Made by a program: the position numbers and the translations under genes
Notes under the pieces: model-generated
Databases searched by the model: none
The model's input: only the letters and a program-made list of their open reading frames with translations
Told to the model about the DNA's origin: nothing
Assembly: GCA_029213005.1 (NCBI GenBank)
Contig: JARGPI010000040.1
Span: forward strand, 10,405-50,128
DNA length: 39,724 nucleotides
Source of the DNA: Verrucomicrobiales bacterium
GTDB lineage: Bacteria; Verrucomicrobiota; Verrucomicrobiia; Verrucomicrobiales; DEV007
Direction: 5' to 3'
In this document: piece after piece, positions 1 to 8,231 of the stretch
How the letters are laid out: every line of letters begins with the position of its first letter
Position numbering within the stretch: position 1 is the first letter of the stretch

Positions 1-425
1 TGGCTTCGCCGCCAGTGAAGAAAGTTGCCGCTCCCGGAACTTCCGACGAGCCACCGGCTTCACCGCCGTCGCCGTCGACGAAACTGGGGCCGCCACCTGT
101 CAAACCAGCTACTCCAGGTGCCCCGCCCGCTGTAACCAAACTTCCTATGGCTTTTCCTCCGGTGAAGAAAGTGGCCGCTCCCGCAACTTCCGACGAGCCA
201 TCGGATTCACCGCCGCCTTCGACAAAATTACCGGCACCGGAAGCGCCTCCGGAACCACCGTCAGTAGGACAGCCGGCACCAACGGCTCCTCCATTGAGTG
301 CTCCGAGGTCGGCTCCGGGCGGAATAGCTTTGATGCCTACCACTCCTCCGCCGCCGTCAAAAAAACTCTCCCTTCCGGTGAAGAAAGAGGCTCCCAAACT
401 CGATAATTCTGATAAAGAGGAATAA
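1..425 (+). CDS. Proline-rich repeat protein, C-terminal part (5' truncated by window edge)
   Basis: The reading frame is open from the first bases, so the start lies outside the window; the GTG at 15 is an internal valine codon. About 140 residues are visible, made mostly of Pro, Ala, Ser, Thr and Lys. A module beginning PPVKKVAAP and continuing to STKL occurs twice, at about nt 9 and nt 156, in the same frame and 147 nt apart. The tail (KKLSLPVKKEAPKLDNSDKEE, read as two blocks) is charged. No enzyme domain or membrane segment is visible. Such low-complexity Pro/Lys segments usually act as flexible linkers or spacers in envelope or cytoskeletal proteins, but that is inference. The stop codon lies inside a 10-nt tandem repeat (412-440). 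The function is unknown. Confidence 0.6.
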   Translation, partial: ASPPVKKVAAPGTSDEPPASPPSPSTKLGPPPVKPATPGAPPAVTKLPMAFPPVKKVAAPATSDEPSDSPPPSTKLPAPEAPPEPPSVGQPAPTAPPLSAPRSAPGGIALMPTTPPPPSKKLSLPVKKEAPKLDNSDKEE

Positions 426-440
426 AGAGGAATAAAGAGT
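412..440. repeat. 10-nt tandem repeat, nearly three copies, spanning a stop codon
   Basis: ATAAAGAGGA is repeated at 412-421 and 422-431 and followed by a partial copy at 432-440. The TAA stop of the proline-rich gene (423-425) lies in the second copy. Gain or loss of one 10-nt unit would shift the frame and change the C-terminus. Confidence 0.85.
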
Positions 441-547
441 TACCTGGGGATGCAGTTTGGTGAAGTGGTTACAATATTTCTCTATCGTCTTCCCAACTTG
501 ATGGATTTTCTAACACTAATGGGCTACTGCCTCTCAAATTGGCACTG

Positions 548-645
548 ATGAACACTAAATTCTTTAACATTTTTCGTCTTAAAGCATTTCGATTAGTGTG
601 GATTTGTGTTCATTGGTTTCATCGTTCTCGATTGGTGTTAAAAAC
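548..645. repeat. Possible dispersed intergenic element with GTGTTCAT/TTAGTGT words
   Basis: The gap before the esterase holds ATGAACACTAA (548-558), then TTAGTGT (593-599) and GTGTTCAT (606-613), which together resemble its reverse complement split by an insertion, and finally ATTGGTGTTAAAA. Similar GTGTTCATTNGTG-type words are, from memory, common as intergenic repeats in PVC and other environmental genomes. A reading frame runs through this stretch in front of the esterase but it is not protein-like. Multiplicity in this genome cannot be tested here. Confidence 0.3.
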
Positions 646-694
646 CATCAGGATTCGTAAACCCTTCATCAAGCTGCATAGGCAGGAAGAGTTC

Positions 695-1399
695 ATGCGA
701 AATTTACGGTTTACTTTGACTCAGATTTCCCTCTTCATCGTTTTCCCGGTTTTTGCCGAAGAGACTATCCAATCTACGTTGGAATGGAGAAACGAAGAAA
801 AGATCAACCATGATTATCTGGTCTTCCTTCCAAGTGACTACGGTGAGGAAAAGGAGAAACTATGGCCACTGATCGTTTACCTGCATGGAGGTGGCGGCAC
901 TGCCCAAATCGTGAAAAACCACCTTCGTCCCCACCTGGAGCGCCCGTTTGTCTTCCTTGCTCCCATTTGCCCTCCCGCCCCCGAAGGCGTTGCAGAGCAT
1001 TACAAAAATTGGGATCCACGAATGGTAGGGGCCATCGTTAAAAAAGTAGTGGGCGACTACGCTATCGACGAAAAACGGTGCGCGTTACTCGGTTTCAGCA
1101 TGGGCGGGTCGGGGGCATGGGCGATGCCGTTTTACCATCCCGAATTGTTCGATCGCGTCGTTGTGATGTCGGGATCCTGCCATCCGTGGAAGCTGCGGCA
1201 TTTCCCGAAGATTCCGGTTCGGGTCTACAGCGGCGAAAAAGAATCATGGTTGCCGCAACATACCAATACGGTAAGATCTGCGAGGAGTTTCGGAGTCGAT
1301 GTCACTCACACGATCTGGCCGGGAGCCGGTCATGGCGCGTGCCGCCAGCGAACCATGTTAGACGAGGAGCTCTGGGATTGGATTAGCAAACCGTTGTAA
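695..1399 (+). CDS. Secreted alpha/beta-hydrolase (esterase/prolyl oligopeptidase-like family)
   Basis: This is a 234-residue alpha/beta-hydrolase of the PHB-depolymerase/feruloyl-esterase-like group. The ATG at 695 is preferred to upstream in-frame starts because it has an AGGAAGAG ribosome site (684-691) and is followed directly by a signal peptide (about residues 1-21, cut near VFA-EE). The oxyanion motif LHGGGG is at about 64-68, the nucleophile elbow GFSMGG places Ser135, and the late GAGHG motif gives His213; the acid is probably Asp or Glu near 180-203. The family cleaves ester bonds in polymers or small esters, and the signal peptide puts it in the periplasm or outside. It converges on the sulfatase downstream. 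Substrate cannot be deduced. Confidence 0.82.
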   Translation: MRNLRFTLTQISLFIVFPVFAEETIQSTLEWRNEEKINHDYLVFLPSDYGEEKEKLWPLIVYLHGGGGTAQIVKNHLRPHLERPFVFLAPICPPAPEGVAEHYKNWDPRMVGAIVKKVVGDYAIDEKRCALLGFSMGGSGAWAMPFYHPELFDRVVVMSGSCHPWKLRHFPKIPVRVYSGEKESWLPQHTNTVRSARSFGVDVTHTIWPGAGHGACRQRTMLDEELWDWISKPL

Positions 1400-1531
1400 T
1401 GAATATGATTAGTTCCCGGCAGGTATAAGACGGCTCCCTCAGGGCGGGGGACTCTTTCCACAATGCCCTGCGGACTCACTCGGAAATCGCCCAAAATTAC
1501 TCGATACGAAAAACAAAGCGAGAGAATGACA

Positions 1532-3409
1532 TCATTTTGCCTCAATCTTAATGGCTTTATCAGAAAACGATGATTTCTTTTTCCTGCCTTTTATCGTCCC
1601 TACCTCCGGATAGCTAACCAGAAAGTTATTTTCATCGATCAAGTTGACGAAACAATACTTTGTTCCCTCAGGCAGCATGGCGGTTACCGATGGTCCTGAT
1701 TCTTTGATACTCATCGGGATCGAAAACCATTCCTGATAGGCTGACTTACTGTCGTGGGTGCTATAGATTAGATTGGCCTCAGCGAGTTTGGCACCGTTAT
1801 CCCGGTAAAAGACTTTGAGCTGATCGCCCCGAAGTTTATGACTCACAATTCCGGGAACGAGATCTTTACCGGGAAGGTCCTGAACCGCATCGGGGTTGTA
1901 TGAAGGGTAACTGGCTTTCATATCGGCGAGTTGTCGGGATAGTAGCTCGTCCAGTGACTTGGTCTTCTCAGGCATCGTCGCAGCCAAATTTTCAGCCTCC
2001 TCGAGATCGACTCTTTTGCTTCCCTCCTCTGTCGTCTGATATAGTTGATAAAGTTCGTACTGCTCTTTATCAGGATTATTGATGTAGTCGTAATTTCTGA
2101 TCAACTTGTAGTCATCAACGATGAGTGAGCTTTCCAATGCATCATGAGGGAAGTGCCACATCATTGAATTACGAACTTCACCTGATTTTGTTTTCACCAA
2201 AGCAGGGTCAGTCGGGTCTGTGGTCAAAAGAGTAAAAAGGTCTAAACCATCGAGGTTTTTTTCAGGTTGATCAGCACCGACCATGGAGAGAACGGTTGGG
2301 TAGATATCAAGCCCGTTAATCATCACATCGGACTCCACTCCTTTAGGGATTCCCGGTCCTGTGACAATAAAAGGCACTCTGGTGCCCCCTTCTTTCACTG
2401 AGGTCTTGCCCATATCGAGAGGGTAGTTATCTGTGTAGCGCTCGCCTTCCTTTCCCTCACACCCGCCATTGTCGGAGGTGAAAATCACATAGGTGTTTTC
2501 GATTAGTTTATGCCCCGTCCATCTTGGATCTTCTGTATTTTCCAGGTAGTCGAGCACTCTGCCCAGGTTGTAATCCAACTCCTCGACCATCGCGGCATAA
2601 AAAGGATTGCACTGTCCGGTGGTGGCTCCTGAGAATTCCTTTTTGTTTCGGGGATTGATACCGATTTGTTTCGCGTATTTATCCAGCAGCATTTCAGATC
2701 TGGTTTGGATGGGCGCGTGAACCAACCAGGTGGCGTAATACAGGAAAAACGGACTCGCTTTGTGATCCTTTATAAAACCCAGGGCGTTCTCGGTCGTTTG
2801 ATTGTAGGGAAAGCCATTTTCATCGAGCCGATACGGATCGTCAGGGTCGTTAGTGGCAAAGTCTGCGAGACGGTTTTTCATGAGGGCTTTTGAAACCCGA
2901 CTGCCGAGACTAACATCAAACCCCAATTCTGTGGCTTTTGGTTCTGAGTAAGAAATATGCCATTTGCCGACATGTCCTGTGGTATATCCAAAATCCTTCA
3001 TCGCAGAAGCTATCGTATAGTCGCCTACCGGAGTCCTCGCACTAAACCAGGGCGACATCATGCGGGTGTCATTTGAATAAGGCTGAGGAGGCGTCCCACC
3101 TTTGATATGGGTTTTTTGGGCGCGCGCCGGATGAACTCCACTTACGATCGCACAGCGTGAGGGCGCACAGGTTGGAGCCGGTGAGTAGGCTCGCCAAAAT
3201 TTTACCCCTTTAGTCGCCAGGGCATCGATATTTGGAGTCGTGTACGAGTTCTTCTCATCAATGTCGTAACAGTCAACATCCTGCCATCCGAGATCATCAG
3301 TGAGCAATACCAACACATTGGGCTTCGCAGGCCTTTGATCTTCAGCATGCAGGAGGCTGAATGAAGCCACAATCAGGCCGGCGAGGAGGAGCGGGCAGGT
3401 TCGATTCAT
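1532..3409 (-). CDS. Secreted sulfatase, S1 (formylglycine) family
   Basis: A 625-residue sulfatase with a signal peptide (residues 1-22, ending LLHA). The N-terminal metal site is VLLTDDLGWQD (Asp38/Asp39). The active-site signature C-A-P-S-R places the formylglycine precursor at Cys81, so maturation needs an anaerobic- or FGE-type sulfatase-modifying enzyme, not present in this window. The second metal motif FTSDNGG is present, and the C-terminal part (about 500-625) is the smaller subdomain typical of the family. The enzyme hydrolyses sulfate esters, probably on polysaccharides, in the periplasm or outside. It is transcribed divergently from the heme-domain dehydrogenase, with a 445-nt gap containing a multi-hairpin element. 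The exact sulfated substrate is unknown; the family assignment is firm. Confidence 0.93.
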   Translation of the reverse strand: MNRTCPLLLAGLIVASFSLLHAEDQRPAKPNVLVLLTDDLGWQDVDCYDIDEKNSYTTPNIDALATKGVKFWRAYSPAPTCAPSRCAIVSGVHPARAQKTHIKGGTPPQPYSNDTRMMSPWFSARTPVGDYTIASAMKDFGYTTGHVGKWHISYSEPKATELGFDVSLGSRVSKALMKNRLADFATNDPDDPYRLDENGFPYNQTTENALGFIKDHKASPFFLYYATWLVHAPIQTRSEMLLDKYAKQIGINPRNKKEFSGATTGQCNPFYAAMVEELDYNLGRVLDYLENTEDPRWTGHKLIENTYVIFTSDNGGCEGKEGERYTDNYPLDMGKTSVKEGGTRVPFIVTGPGIPKGVESDVMINGLDIYPTVLSMVGADQPEKNLDGLDLFTLLTTDPTDPALVKTKSGEVRNSMMWHFPHDALESSLIVDDYKLIRNYDYINNPDKEQYELYQLYQTTEEGSKRVDLEEAENLAATMPEKTKSLDELLSRQLADMKASYPSYNPDAVQDLPGKDLVPGIVSHKLRGDQLKVFYRDNGAKLAEANLIYSTHDSKSAYQEWFSIPMSIKESGPSVTAMLPEGTKYCFVNLIDENNFLVSYPEVGTIKGRKKKSSFSDKAIKIEAK

Positions 3410-3590
3410 AGAAATACCAATAGGAGTTTAACAAGCTTTTGCAAGATTTAGCGATCACTGATCAGGGAGTGACATTCCAAAAGCGTGACGACGAATCCGG
3501 CTGTGGTTTGAGTGATGTTGTCGATGAATGAGTTGAGAATGAGGCAGGATACCACGCTACCGGGTTCGCCGGTTGTGTAGGGGGGCGAGA

Positions 3591-3690
3591 GATGTAACCC
3601 TTTCAGGGTTAAATTTGTGTTTGCCGGGGGGGCCCGGGGTAGCTTCGCAACCCCGGACTGTGATACAAAAGCCCGTTGGGCTTTGATAGC
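3591..3690. repeat. Three-hairpin intergenic element (probable dispersed repeat)
   Basis: Three perfect short inverted repeats occur within 90 nt: AACCCT/AGGGTT (3596-3610), CCGGGGT/ACCCCGG (3634-3640 and 3650-3656) and AAAGCCC/GGGCTTT (3668-3684). The middle one surrounds AGCTTCGCA. This layout resembles GC-rich multi-hairpin intergenic elements often seen in PVC and Bacteroidetes genomes. It sits between two divergent genes (sulfatase and dehydrogenase). The remainder of 3410-3854 shows no gene. Confidence 0.5.
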
Positions 3691-3854
3691 AGGAAGACCG
3701 AGCCTGCCGTGGACCCGTGACGTTCAACATTATGTGAACCGGAAATTTCGGTAACAGATTGACCGTGCCCCTCACCCCCTCGTATATCCGGCCATTTTTT
3801 CCCTTCCAATTTTTAGGCAGCTCTCCAAATTCGGAGAAGCCAATTTGATTCAGT

Positions 3855-6800
3855 ATGTCAGCCAAATTCAGTTACGTTTTTATTGCCTTTCTCGGGCTCT
3901 CCTCCTTTGCGGTCGGAGCGCCGAAAATTAAGCCGGTTACGGAAACTTCGGTGCTCACGAGTAAAACCAAGCCTCAACTGGCGTCTCTTGAAGCCGATAT
4001 TACCGATGCGAAAGAGCTTCACCTCGTCGTTTCAGATGAAGGTGGGAACAGTTGCGACTGGGCGAACTGGATTGAGCCGGAGCTGGTCATGGCTGACGGG
4101 AGCATCAAAGATTTAAGCGAGCTGAAGTGGGAGGCCGCAAAATCCGGTTACGGTAAAGTGCGGGTCGGGAAAAATCAGGCGGGCAGCCCGATCAGTGTCG
4201 ATAAGAAGGTCTACGAAAAGGGAATCGGGATGCATGCACCGGGAATGATCTCTTTTGCGCTGCCGGAAGGGGTTGCCAAAATCCGGTCAAAGGTCGCGAT
4301 CGATGATGGTGGGATGATTCGGGGCGGGAAACCGAGCGGGGCGAGTGTTCGGTTCCGGATTTACACTCAAAAACCTCCGGTTTCCGCAACGGGTGCTTTC
4401 GATCCCGATGCTCCAAAACTGGTGCCAACCGAACAGTTCACGGTTCCGGAGGGCTTTGAGGTGACGGTCTGGGCCACGTCTCCGATGTTTCATAATCCAA
4501 CAAATATAGATTTCGATGCTCAGGGCCGAATGTATATCGCGGAAGGAGTGAATTACCGGGGCAAAGGTGGTCGACGGCCCGAAGGGGATCGCATCGTGAT
4601 TCTGGAGGATACCAATGGCTCCGGGCAGGCTGACAAAAGCACGGTGTTTATTCAGGAAAAGGCGCTCGCTTCCCCGCTTGGGGTCGCGGTTTTTGAGAAT
4701 CAAATTATCGTTTCGCAGCCTCCTGAAATGTTGAGCTATACCGATACGAATCGGGATGGGAAATTCGATAGTGAAAGCGATGAACGCAAAGTGCTACTCA
4801 CAGGGTTTAATGGTCGTCAGCACGATCACAGTCTTCACAGTGTAACCGCCGGTCCCAATGGTCAGTGGTTTTGGAACCAGGGAAATACCGGGGCGGAATT
4901 CACCGACAACTCGGGAAAAACGTTCTATATGGGAAGTCCCTATCAATTAAAAGAAATCGCCGGGAAACGTAGTGATGACGGGCATGTCTGGATCGGTGGG
5001 TTTGTTGCCCGCATGAACCCCGATGGATCGAACGTGACGATTCTGGGACACAATTTCCGGAACAGCTACGAGCAGGCGGTCACGTCGTTTGGTGACTTGT
5101 TTCAAAGTGATAACGACGATCCTCCGGCTTGTCGGGTCAGTCATATTCTGGAAGGCGGGAACGCGGGCTTTGCCTCCGCGGATGGGAAGCGTTCCTGGGG
5201 AGCTGATAAACGTCCCGGACAGACGACACCGATCGCCGAATGGCGTCAGGAAGATCCCGGCACGATGCCCGCTGGTGATGTCTATGGTGGCGGTTCACCT
5301 ACCGGAGTTGCCTTTTACGAAAATGGAGCACTCGACCCGAAATGGAATGGGATGCTACTTGCTTGCGAAGCGGGGAAAAATGTCGTTTTCGGGTATTTGC
5401 CGAAGCCGGATGGCGCGGGATTCAAGCTGGAGCGGTTTGATTTCCTGACCTCAAATAAAGAAAAGGAATTTGCCGGATCCGATTTCCTCGGCGGTCGCCC
5501 TAATTCGGAGCTGAAAACCAAGTTTCGACCCAGCGATGTGTGTATCGGGCCGGATGGTGCGATCTATGTCGCAGACTGGTTCGATGCCCGGGTTGGTGGG
5601 CACGGAACTCTGGATGATGGTTTGTCGGGAACGATCTACCGAATTGCTCCGAAAGGCTTCAAATCATCACTACCAAAATTTGATCTCAATTCTATAGCCG
5701 GACAAATCGAAGCGCTGAAAAGTCCGGCGGTTAACGTGCGTTACAGTGGGTTTATCCGGCTTCGCGATCAGGGTGAAAAGCCGGTGCCTGCGGTTTCCGA
5801 ACTACTCAGTGACAGCAATCCCTATATCTCCGCGCGGGCGATTTGGTTGCTTGCCCAGCTGGGTGAGGCCGGTATTGCAAAGGTCGAGCCGCTGTTGAAA
5901 TCGGCGAAGGCAGAGGAACGCCTCGCTGCCTACCGCGCTCTTCGCTTTGTTGATCACAAAGTGCTGGCGATGGCTGATCACATGGCGACCGATGACTCCG
6001 CTGCAGTGCGACGTGAAGTGGCGGTGACTCTCCGTGATGTGCCCGCCGAGAAAAGCGTACCGATCCTGATCAAGCTGGCCAAAGGGTTCGATGGGGAAGA
6101 TCGCTCTTATCTGGAGGCTTTTGGTCTGGGTTCGGAAGGTAAAGAAAACCATATTTATCCGGAGATTGCTGAAAATATCGATAAGCCACTGGAGTGGTCT
6201 GATGCCACTGCCTGGCTTGCGTGGCGATTGCACCCTCCTGCGGCGGTTGAGGCATTCAAAACCCGGGCCCTGTCGGAGGACCTCAGCGAAGAGCAGCGTA
6301 AACTCATGTTGACTGCTCTGGCTTTTGTCGATAGTCGTCAAGCATCCGGAGCGATGATCGAGCTGGCTCACAATCCGGATTTCCCATTGAAGCGTCTCGC
6401 CAACTGGTGGCTGATGAACCGGAAGGGAAACCTCTGGAGTCAATACGATGTGAACGGGGCGATGAAAGCGCTCGGGATGTATGATCCTGACAAAATCAAA
6501 GCGGTTCCGGTCGTGATGCCGCCAACCAATCCAAACGCTCCAAAGCTTCCGCCAACTACCGAAATCGCGAAGCTGAAAGGCGATCCGAAAAACGGACAGA
6601 CTTTAATTGGGGCCTGTTACACCTGCCATAAAGTCGGTGCAAACGGTATTGAGTTTGGGCCTGACTTAACGACCTTCGGTCAGCAGCAGCCTTCGGAGGT
6701 GATCATCGAGGCGATTGCGAGACCGTCGTCTGACATTTCCCATGGGTTTGAAGGCAGTGAGGTGGTGACTACAGATGGCGTTACCATCACCGGGATGGTT

Positions 6801-6977
6801 CTTTCCAGCGGTGATCCGCTAATCATTAAATGTATGGGAGGTCTCGTCCAGACTTTGCCCCGTGAGAAGATCAAATCGGTGACGCCGATGAAGCAATCGT
6901 TGATGTGGGAGCCTGGAAATTTGAATCTGTCGCCACAGGGGATTGCGGATATTACGGCGTATTTAAAAAGTCTATAG
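3855..6977 (+). CDS. PVC-type membrane-bound dehydrogenase with NPCBM, beta-propeller, HEAT and cytochrome c domains
   Basis: A 1040-residue exported redox protein. Domains in order: signal peptide (1-21); NPCBM-like carbohydrate-binding region (about 48-172, with GIGMHAPG and a regular beta pattern); PVC-type dehydrogenase beta-propeller (about 195-595, from EGFEVTVWA through RPSDVCIGPDGAIYVADW); HEAT-like alpha repeats (about 610-860); and a C-terminal heme domain with the CxxCH motif CYTCH (Cys921, Cys924, His925), ending in the usual helix ADITAYLKSL. Covalent heme c implies a periplasmic location and a cytochrome c maturation system. Homologues are greatly expanded in Planctomycetes and Verrucomicrobia and are thought to oxidise sugars or polyols, but few substrates are proven. 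The NPCBM domain suggests that a glycan is bound. The ATG at 3855 gives a clean signal peptide. It is divergent from the sulfatase, which fits a shared polysaccharide role. Confidence 0.92.
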   Translation: MSAKFSYVFIAFLGLSSFAVGAPKIKPVTETSVLTSKTKPQLASLEADITDAKELHLVVSDEGGNSCDWANWIEPELVMADGSIKDLSELKWEAAKSGYGKVRVGKNQAGSPISVDKKVYEKGIGMHAPGMISFALPEGVAKIRSKVAIDDGGMIRGGKPSGASVRFRIYTQKPPVSATGAFDPDAPKLVPTEQFTVPEGFEVTVWATSPMFHNPTNIDFDAQGRMYIAEGVNYRGKGGRRPEGDRIVILEDTNGSGQADKSTVFIQEKALASPLGVAVFENQIIVSQPPEMLSYTDTNRDGKFDSESDERKVLLTGFNGRQHDHSLHSVTAGPNGQWFWNQGNTGAEFTDNSGKTFYMGSPYQLKEIAGKRSDDGHVWIGGFVARMNPDGSNVTILGHNFRNSYEQAVTSFGDLFQSDNDDPPACRVSHILEGGNAGFASADGKRSWGADKRPGQTTPIAEWRQEDPGTMPAGDVYGGGSPTGVAFYENGALDPKWNGMLLACEAGKNVVFGYLPKPDGAGFKLERFDFLTSNKEKEFAGSDFLGGRPNSELKTKFRPSDVCIGPDGAIYVADWFDARVGGHGTLDDGLSGTIYRIAPKGFKSSLPKFDLNSIAGQIEALKSPAVNVRYSGFIRLRDQGEKPVPAVSELLSDSNPYISARAIWLLAQLGEAGIAKVEPLLKSAKAEERLAAYRALRFVDHKVLAMADHMATDDSAAVRREVAVTLRDVPAEKSVPILIKLAKGFDGEDRSYLEAFGLGSEGKENHIYPEIAENIDKPLEWSDATAWLAWRLHPPAAVEAFKTRALSEDLSEEQRKLMLTALAFVDSRQASGAMIELAHNPDFPLKRLANWWLMNRKGNLWSQYDVNGAMKALGMYDPDKIKAVPVVMPPTNPNAPKLPPTTEIAKLKGDPKNGQTLIGACYTCHKVGANGIEFGPDLTTFGQQQPSEVIIEAIARPSSDISHGFEGSEVVTTDGVTITGMVLSSGDPLIIKCMGGLVQTLPREKIKSVTPMKQSLMWEPGNLNLSPQGIADITAYLKSL

Positions 6978-6983
6978 GGTGTG

Positions 6984-7028
6984 GTCGGTGGGCTGGGCTT
7001 GATCGAGCAGAGTCACCGACTTTTGGGG
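6984..7028 (+). terminator. Possible intrinsic terminator after the heme-domain dehydrogenase
   Basis: A 7-bp perfect stem, GTCGGTG (6984-6990) and CACCGAC (7014-7020), is followed at once by TTTT. The loop is long (23 nt) and the T tract short, so the call is weak; position, just after the stop at 6977, favours it. Confidence 0.4.
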
Positions 7029-7126
7029 AGTAGTTTGTAGAATAGTTTTTTAAACTGTTTTCACCTGCTGAGGGCGCTTGGTCGGGGTTGAGTGTCGGGC
7101 TTGATCGAACAGTTTGGAAAACTGTT
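6995..7126. repeat. Near-identical 16-nt direct repeats and a small palindrome in the 6978-7266 gap
   Basis: GGGCTTGATCGAGCAG (6995-7010) recurs as GGGCTTGATCGAACAG (7097-7112), 15 of 16 bases identical and 102 nt apart. The second copy runs into the palindrome AACAGTTT/AAACTGTT (7108-7126), and a related AAACTGTTTT lies near 7055. This suggests a decayed local duplication. No gene is seen in this 289-nt gap. Confidence 0.55.
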
Positions 7127-7266
7127 TTACAGTCCCTGAGGAAGGGCTGTGTTCCGATAGGTTTAATTTGGTTTGAAGCGAACCGACGTATAAGGGGGAT
7201 CTCCCATTGTGCGAATCTATAAAGAAAGCGATTTGAATCAGCCGGTATGGTCTCCTAATCTATTTC

Positions 7267-7989
7267 ATGATCCGGACTTTTATCCCCATTTTTTCTCTGG
7301 CCGTTTTTTGCACTTCTCTAGGCGCGGAAGAGAAAGTGGTCCGGGTGTTTGTGGCGCTATGTGATAATGCCAATCAGGGGATTGCGAAAGTCAATGCCCG
7401 GATCGGTGATGGAGATAAACCGGCGGACAATCTCTATTGGGGCTGCTCGGACGGGTTGAGTCGATATTTCCAGAAAAGCGCAAAATGGAAGCTATTAAAA
7501 TCGGAAAAGGCGGTATCGGAATCAATTCTGGAGAGGCTTACTTTTCAACATCGGGCCTTTGGGGAGGTCACCCTGGTCGCCGAAGCCTACCGGGGCTCGG
7601 AGATGAAGGTGTGTCTCGCAGATTTCTTTGCGGCGGTGGCAGATGCGGATACGACCGATACCAAACTGGTCGCTTTTATCGGCCACAACGGCTTGATGGA
7701 TCGTCCGGATACGAAAACCCCGGAGGGCATTGGCAAAAAGGATGTCGTCGTGTTGAGTTGTCTCAGTGATAGTTGGTTTGCGGGGCGGCTAGACCATCTG
7801 GGAGCCAATCGCATCCTGATGACGCGTTCTCTCATGTATCCCGGCGCATTTATTCTCCACGATGCGTTGGAAGGCTGGTTACGGGACGAATCCAAAGCCA
7901 AAATCCGGGATCGGGCCGCGAGAGCTTACGCCGGGAATCAAAAGATTTCCGTGAAATCAGGTCGATCGATTTTCGCTGATCTTGAGTAG
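7267..7989 (+). CDS. Uncharacterised secreted protein with caspase-like His/Cys pattern
   Basis: A 240-residue protein with a clear signal peptide (1-20, ending SLGA). It does not match a family I can name with certainty. After the signal comes a beta strand (VVRVFVALCDNANQGI), an alpha/beta middle part, then LVAFIGHNG with His140 at a strand end, followed 25 residues later by KDVVVLSCLS with Cys165 at the end of the next strand. This order, hydrophobic strand-x-H-x-G then hydrophobic strand-x-C, is what clan CD (caspase-fold) peptidases show, but the rest of the protein is too divergent to call one. Similar uncharacterised proteins are, as I recall, present in other Verrucomicrobia. It stands alone between two repeat-rich gaps. 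Function: unknown; peptidase fold is a hypothesis. Confidence 0.75.
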   Translation: MIRTFIPIFSLAVFCTSLGAEEKVVRVFVALCDNANQGIAKVNARIGDGDKPADNLYWGCSDGLSRYFQKSAKWKLLKSEKAVSESILERLTFQHRAFGEVTLVAEAYRGSEMKVCLADFFAAVADADTTDTKLVAFIGHNGLMDRPDTKTPEGIGKKDVVVLSCLSDSWFAGRLDHLGANRILMTRSLMYPGAFILHDALEGWLRDESKAKIRDRAARAYAGNQKISVKSGRSIFADLE

Positions 7990-8055
7990 GGTTTTACCAA
8001 CGCAATGTTTTGTTTTTTGTAGCTACCGAATCGATTTTGCGCCAACCATCGTGAC

Positions 8056-8094
8056 TGTACCCTGTACAATTTGAGGTTGTACCCTGTACAATTT
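8056..8094. repeat. Two TGTACCCTGTACAATTT repeats, 22 nt apart
   Basis: TGTACCCTGTACAATTT occurs at 8056-8072 and again, identically, at 8078-8094, so starts are 22 nt apart. The core TGTAC-CCT-GTACA is an inverted repeat with a 3-nt centre. The same core in the same 22-nt spacing occurs three times at 33419-33475. It may be a protein-binding site phased on two helical turns, or a short dispersed repeat. Confidence 0.8.
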
Positions 8095-8165
8095 CCAGTT
8101 GCCCCTCCCGAACCCATAAAGCGGTCATTACCACCGAATTCAGAGGCTCTTGTTCGTGCTCTTAA

Positions 8166-8204
8166 TCTTGTTCTTGCTCTATTTGCGTCAGAGCAAGAGC
8201 AAGA
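8166..8204. repeat. 15-bp hairpin of GAGCAA-type sequence
   Basis: The left arm (8166-8180, TCTTGTTCTTGCTCT) pairs with the right arm (8190-8204) over 15 bp with one G-T pair and a 9-nt loop. The arms are built from 6-nt CTTGTT/AAGAGC units. Purine-rich AAGAGCAAGAGC strings of this kind are, from memory, common intergenic repeats in PVC genomes. It abuts the truncated cupin gene. Confidence 0.65.
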
Positions 8205-8231
8205 GATCGGCTTGTTTCAGGACAAAGAGGA

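Noticed and set aside
3557..3865. Minus-strand ORF of 102 aa over the three-hairpin element
   Set aside because: Its sequence simply translates the inverted repeats; no family resemblance, overlaps the start of a firm gene, and lacks a ribosome site.
5802..6443. Minus-strand ORF of 213 aa
   Set aside because: Antisense to the HEAT-repeat part of the dehydrogenase; no family match or start signal.
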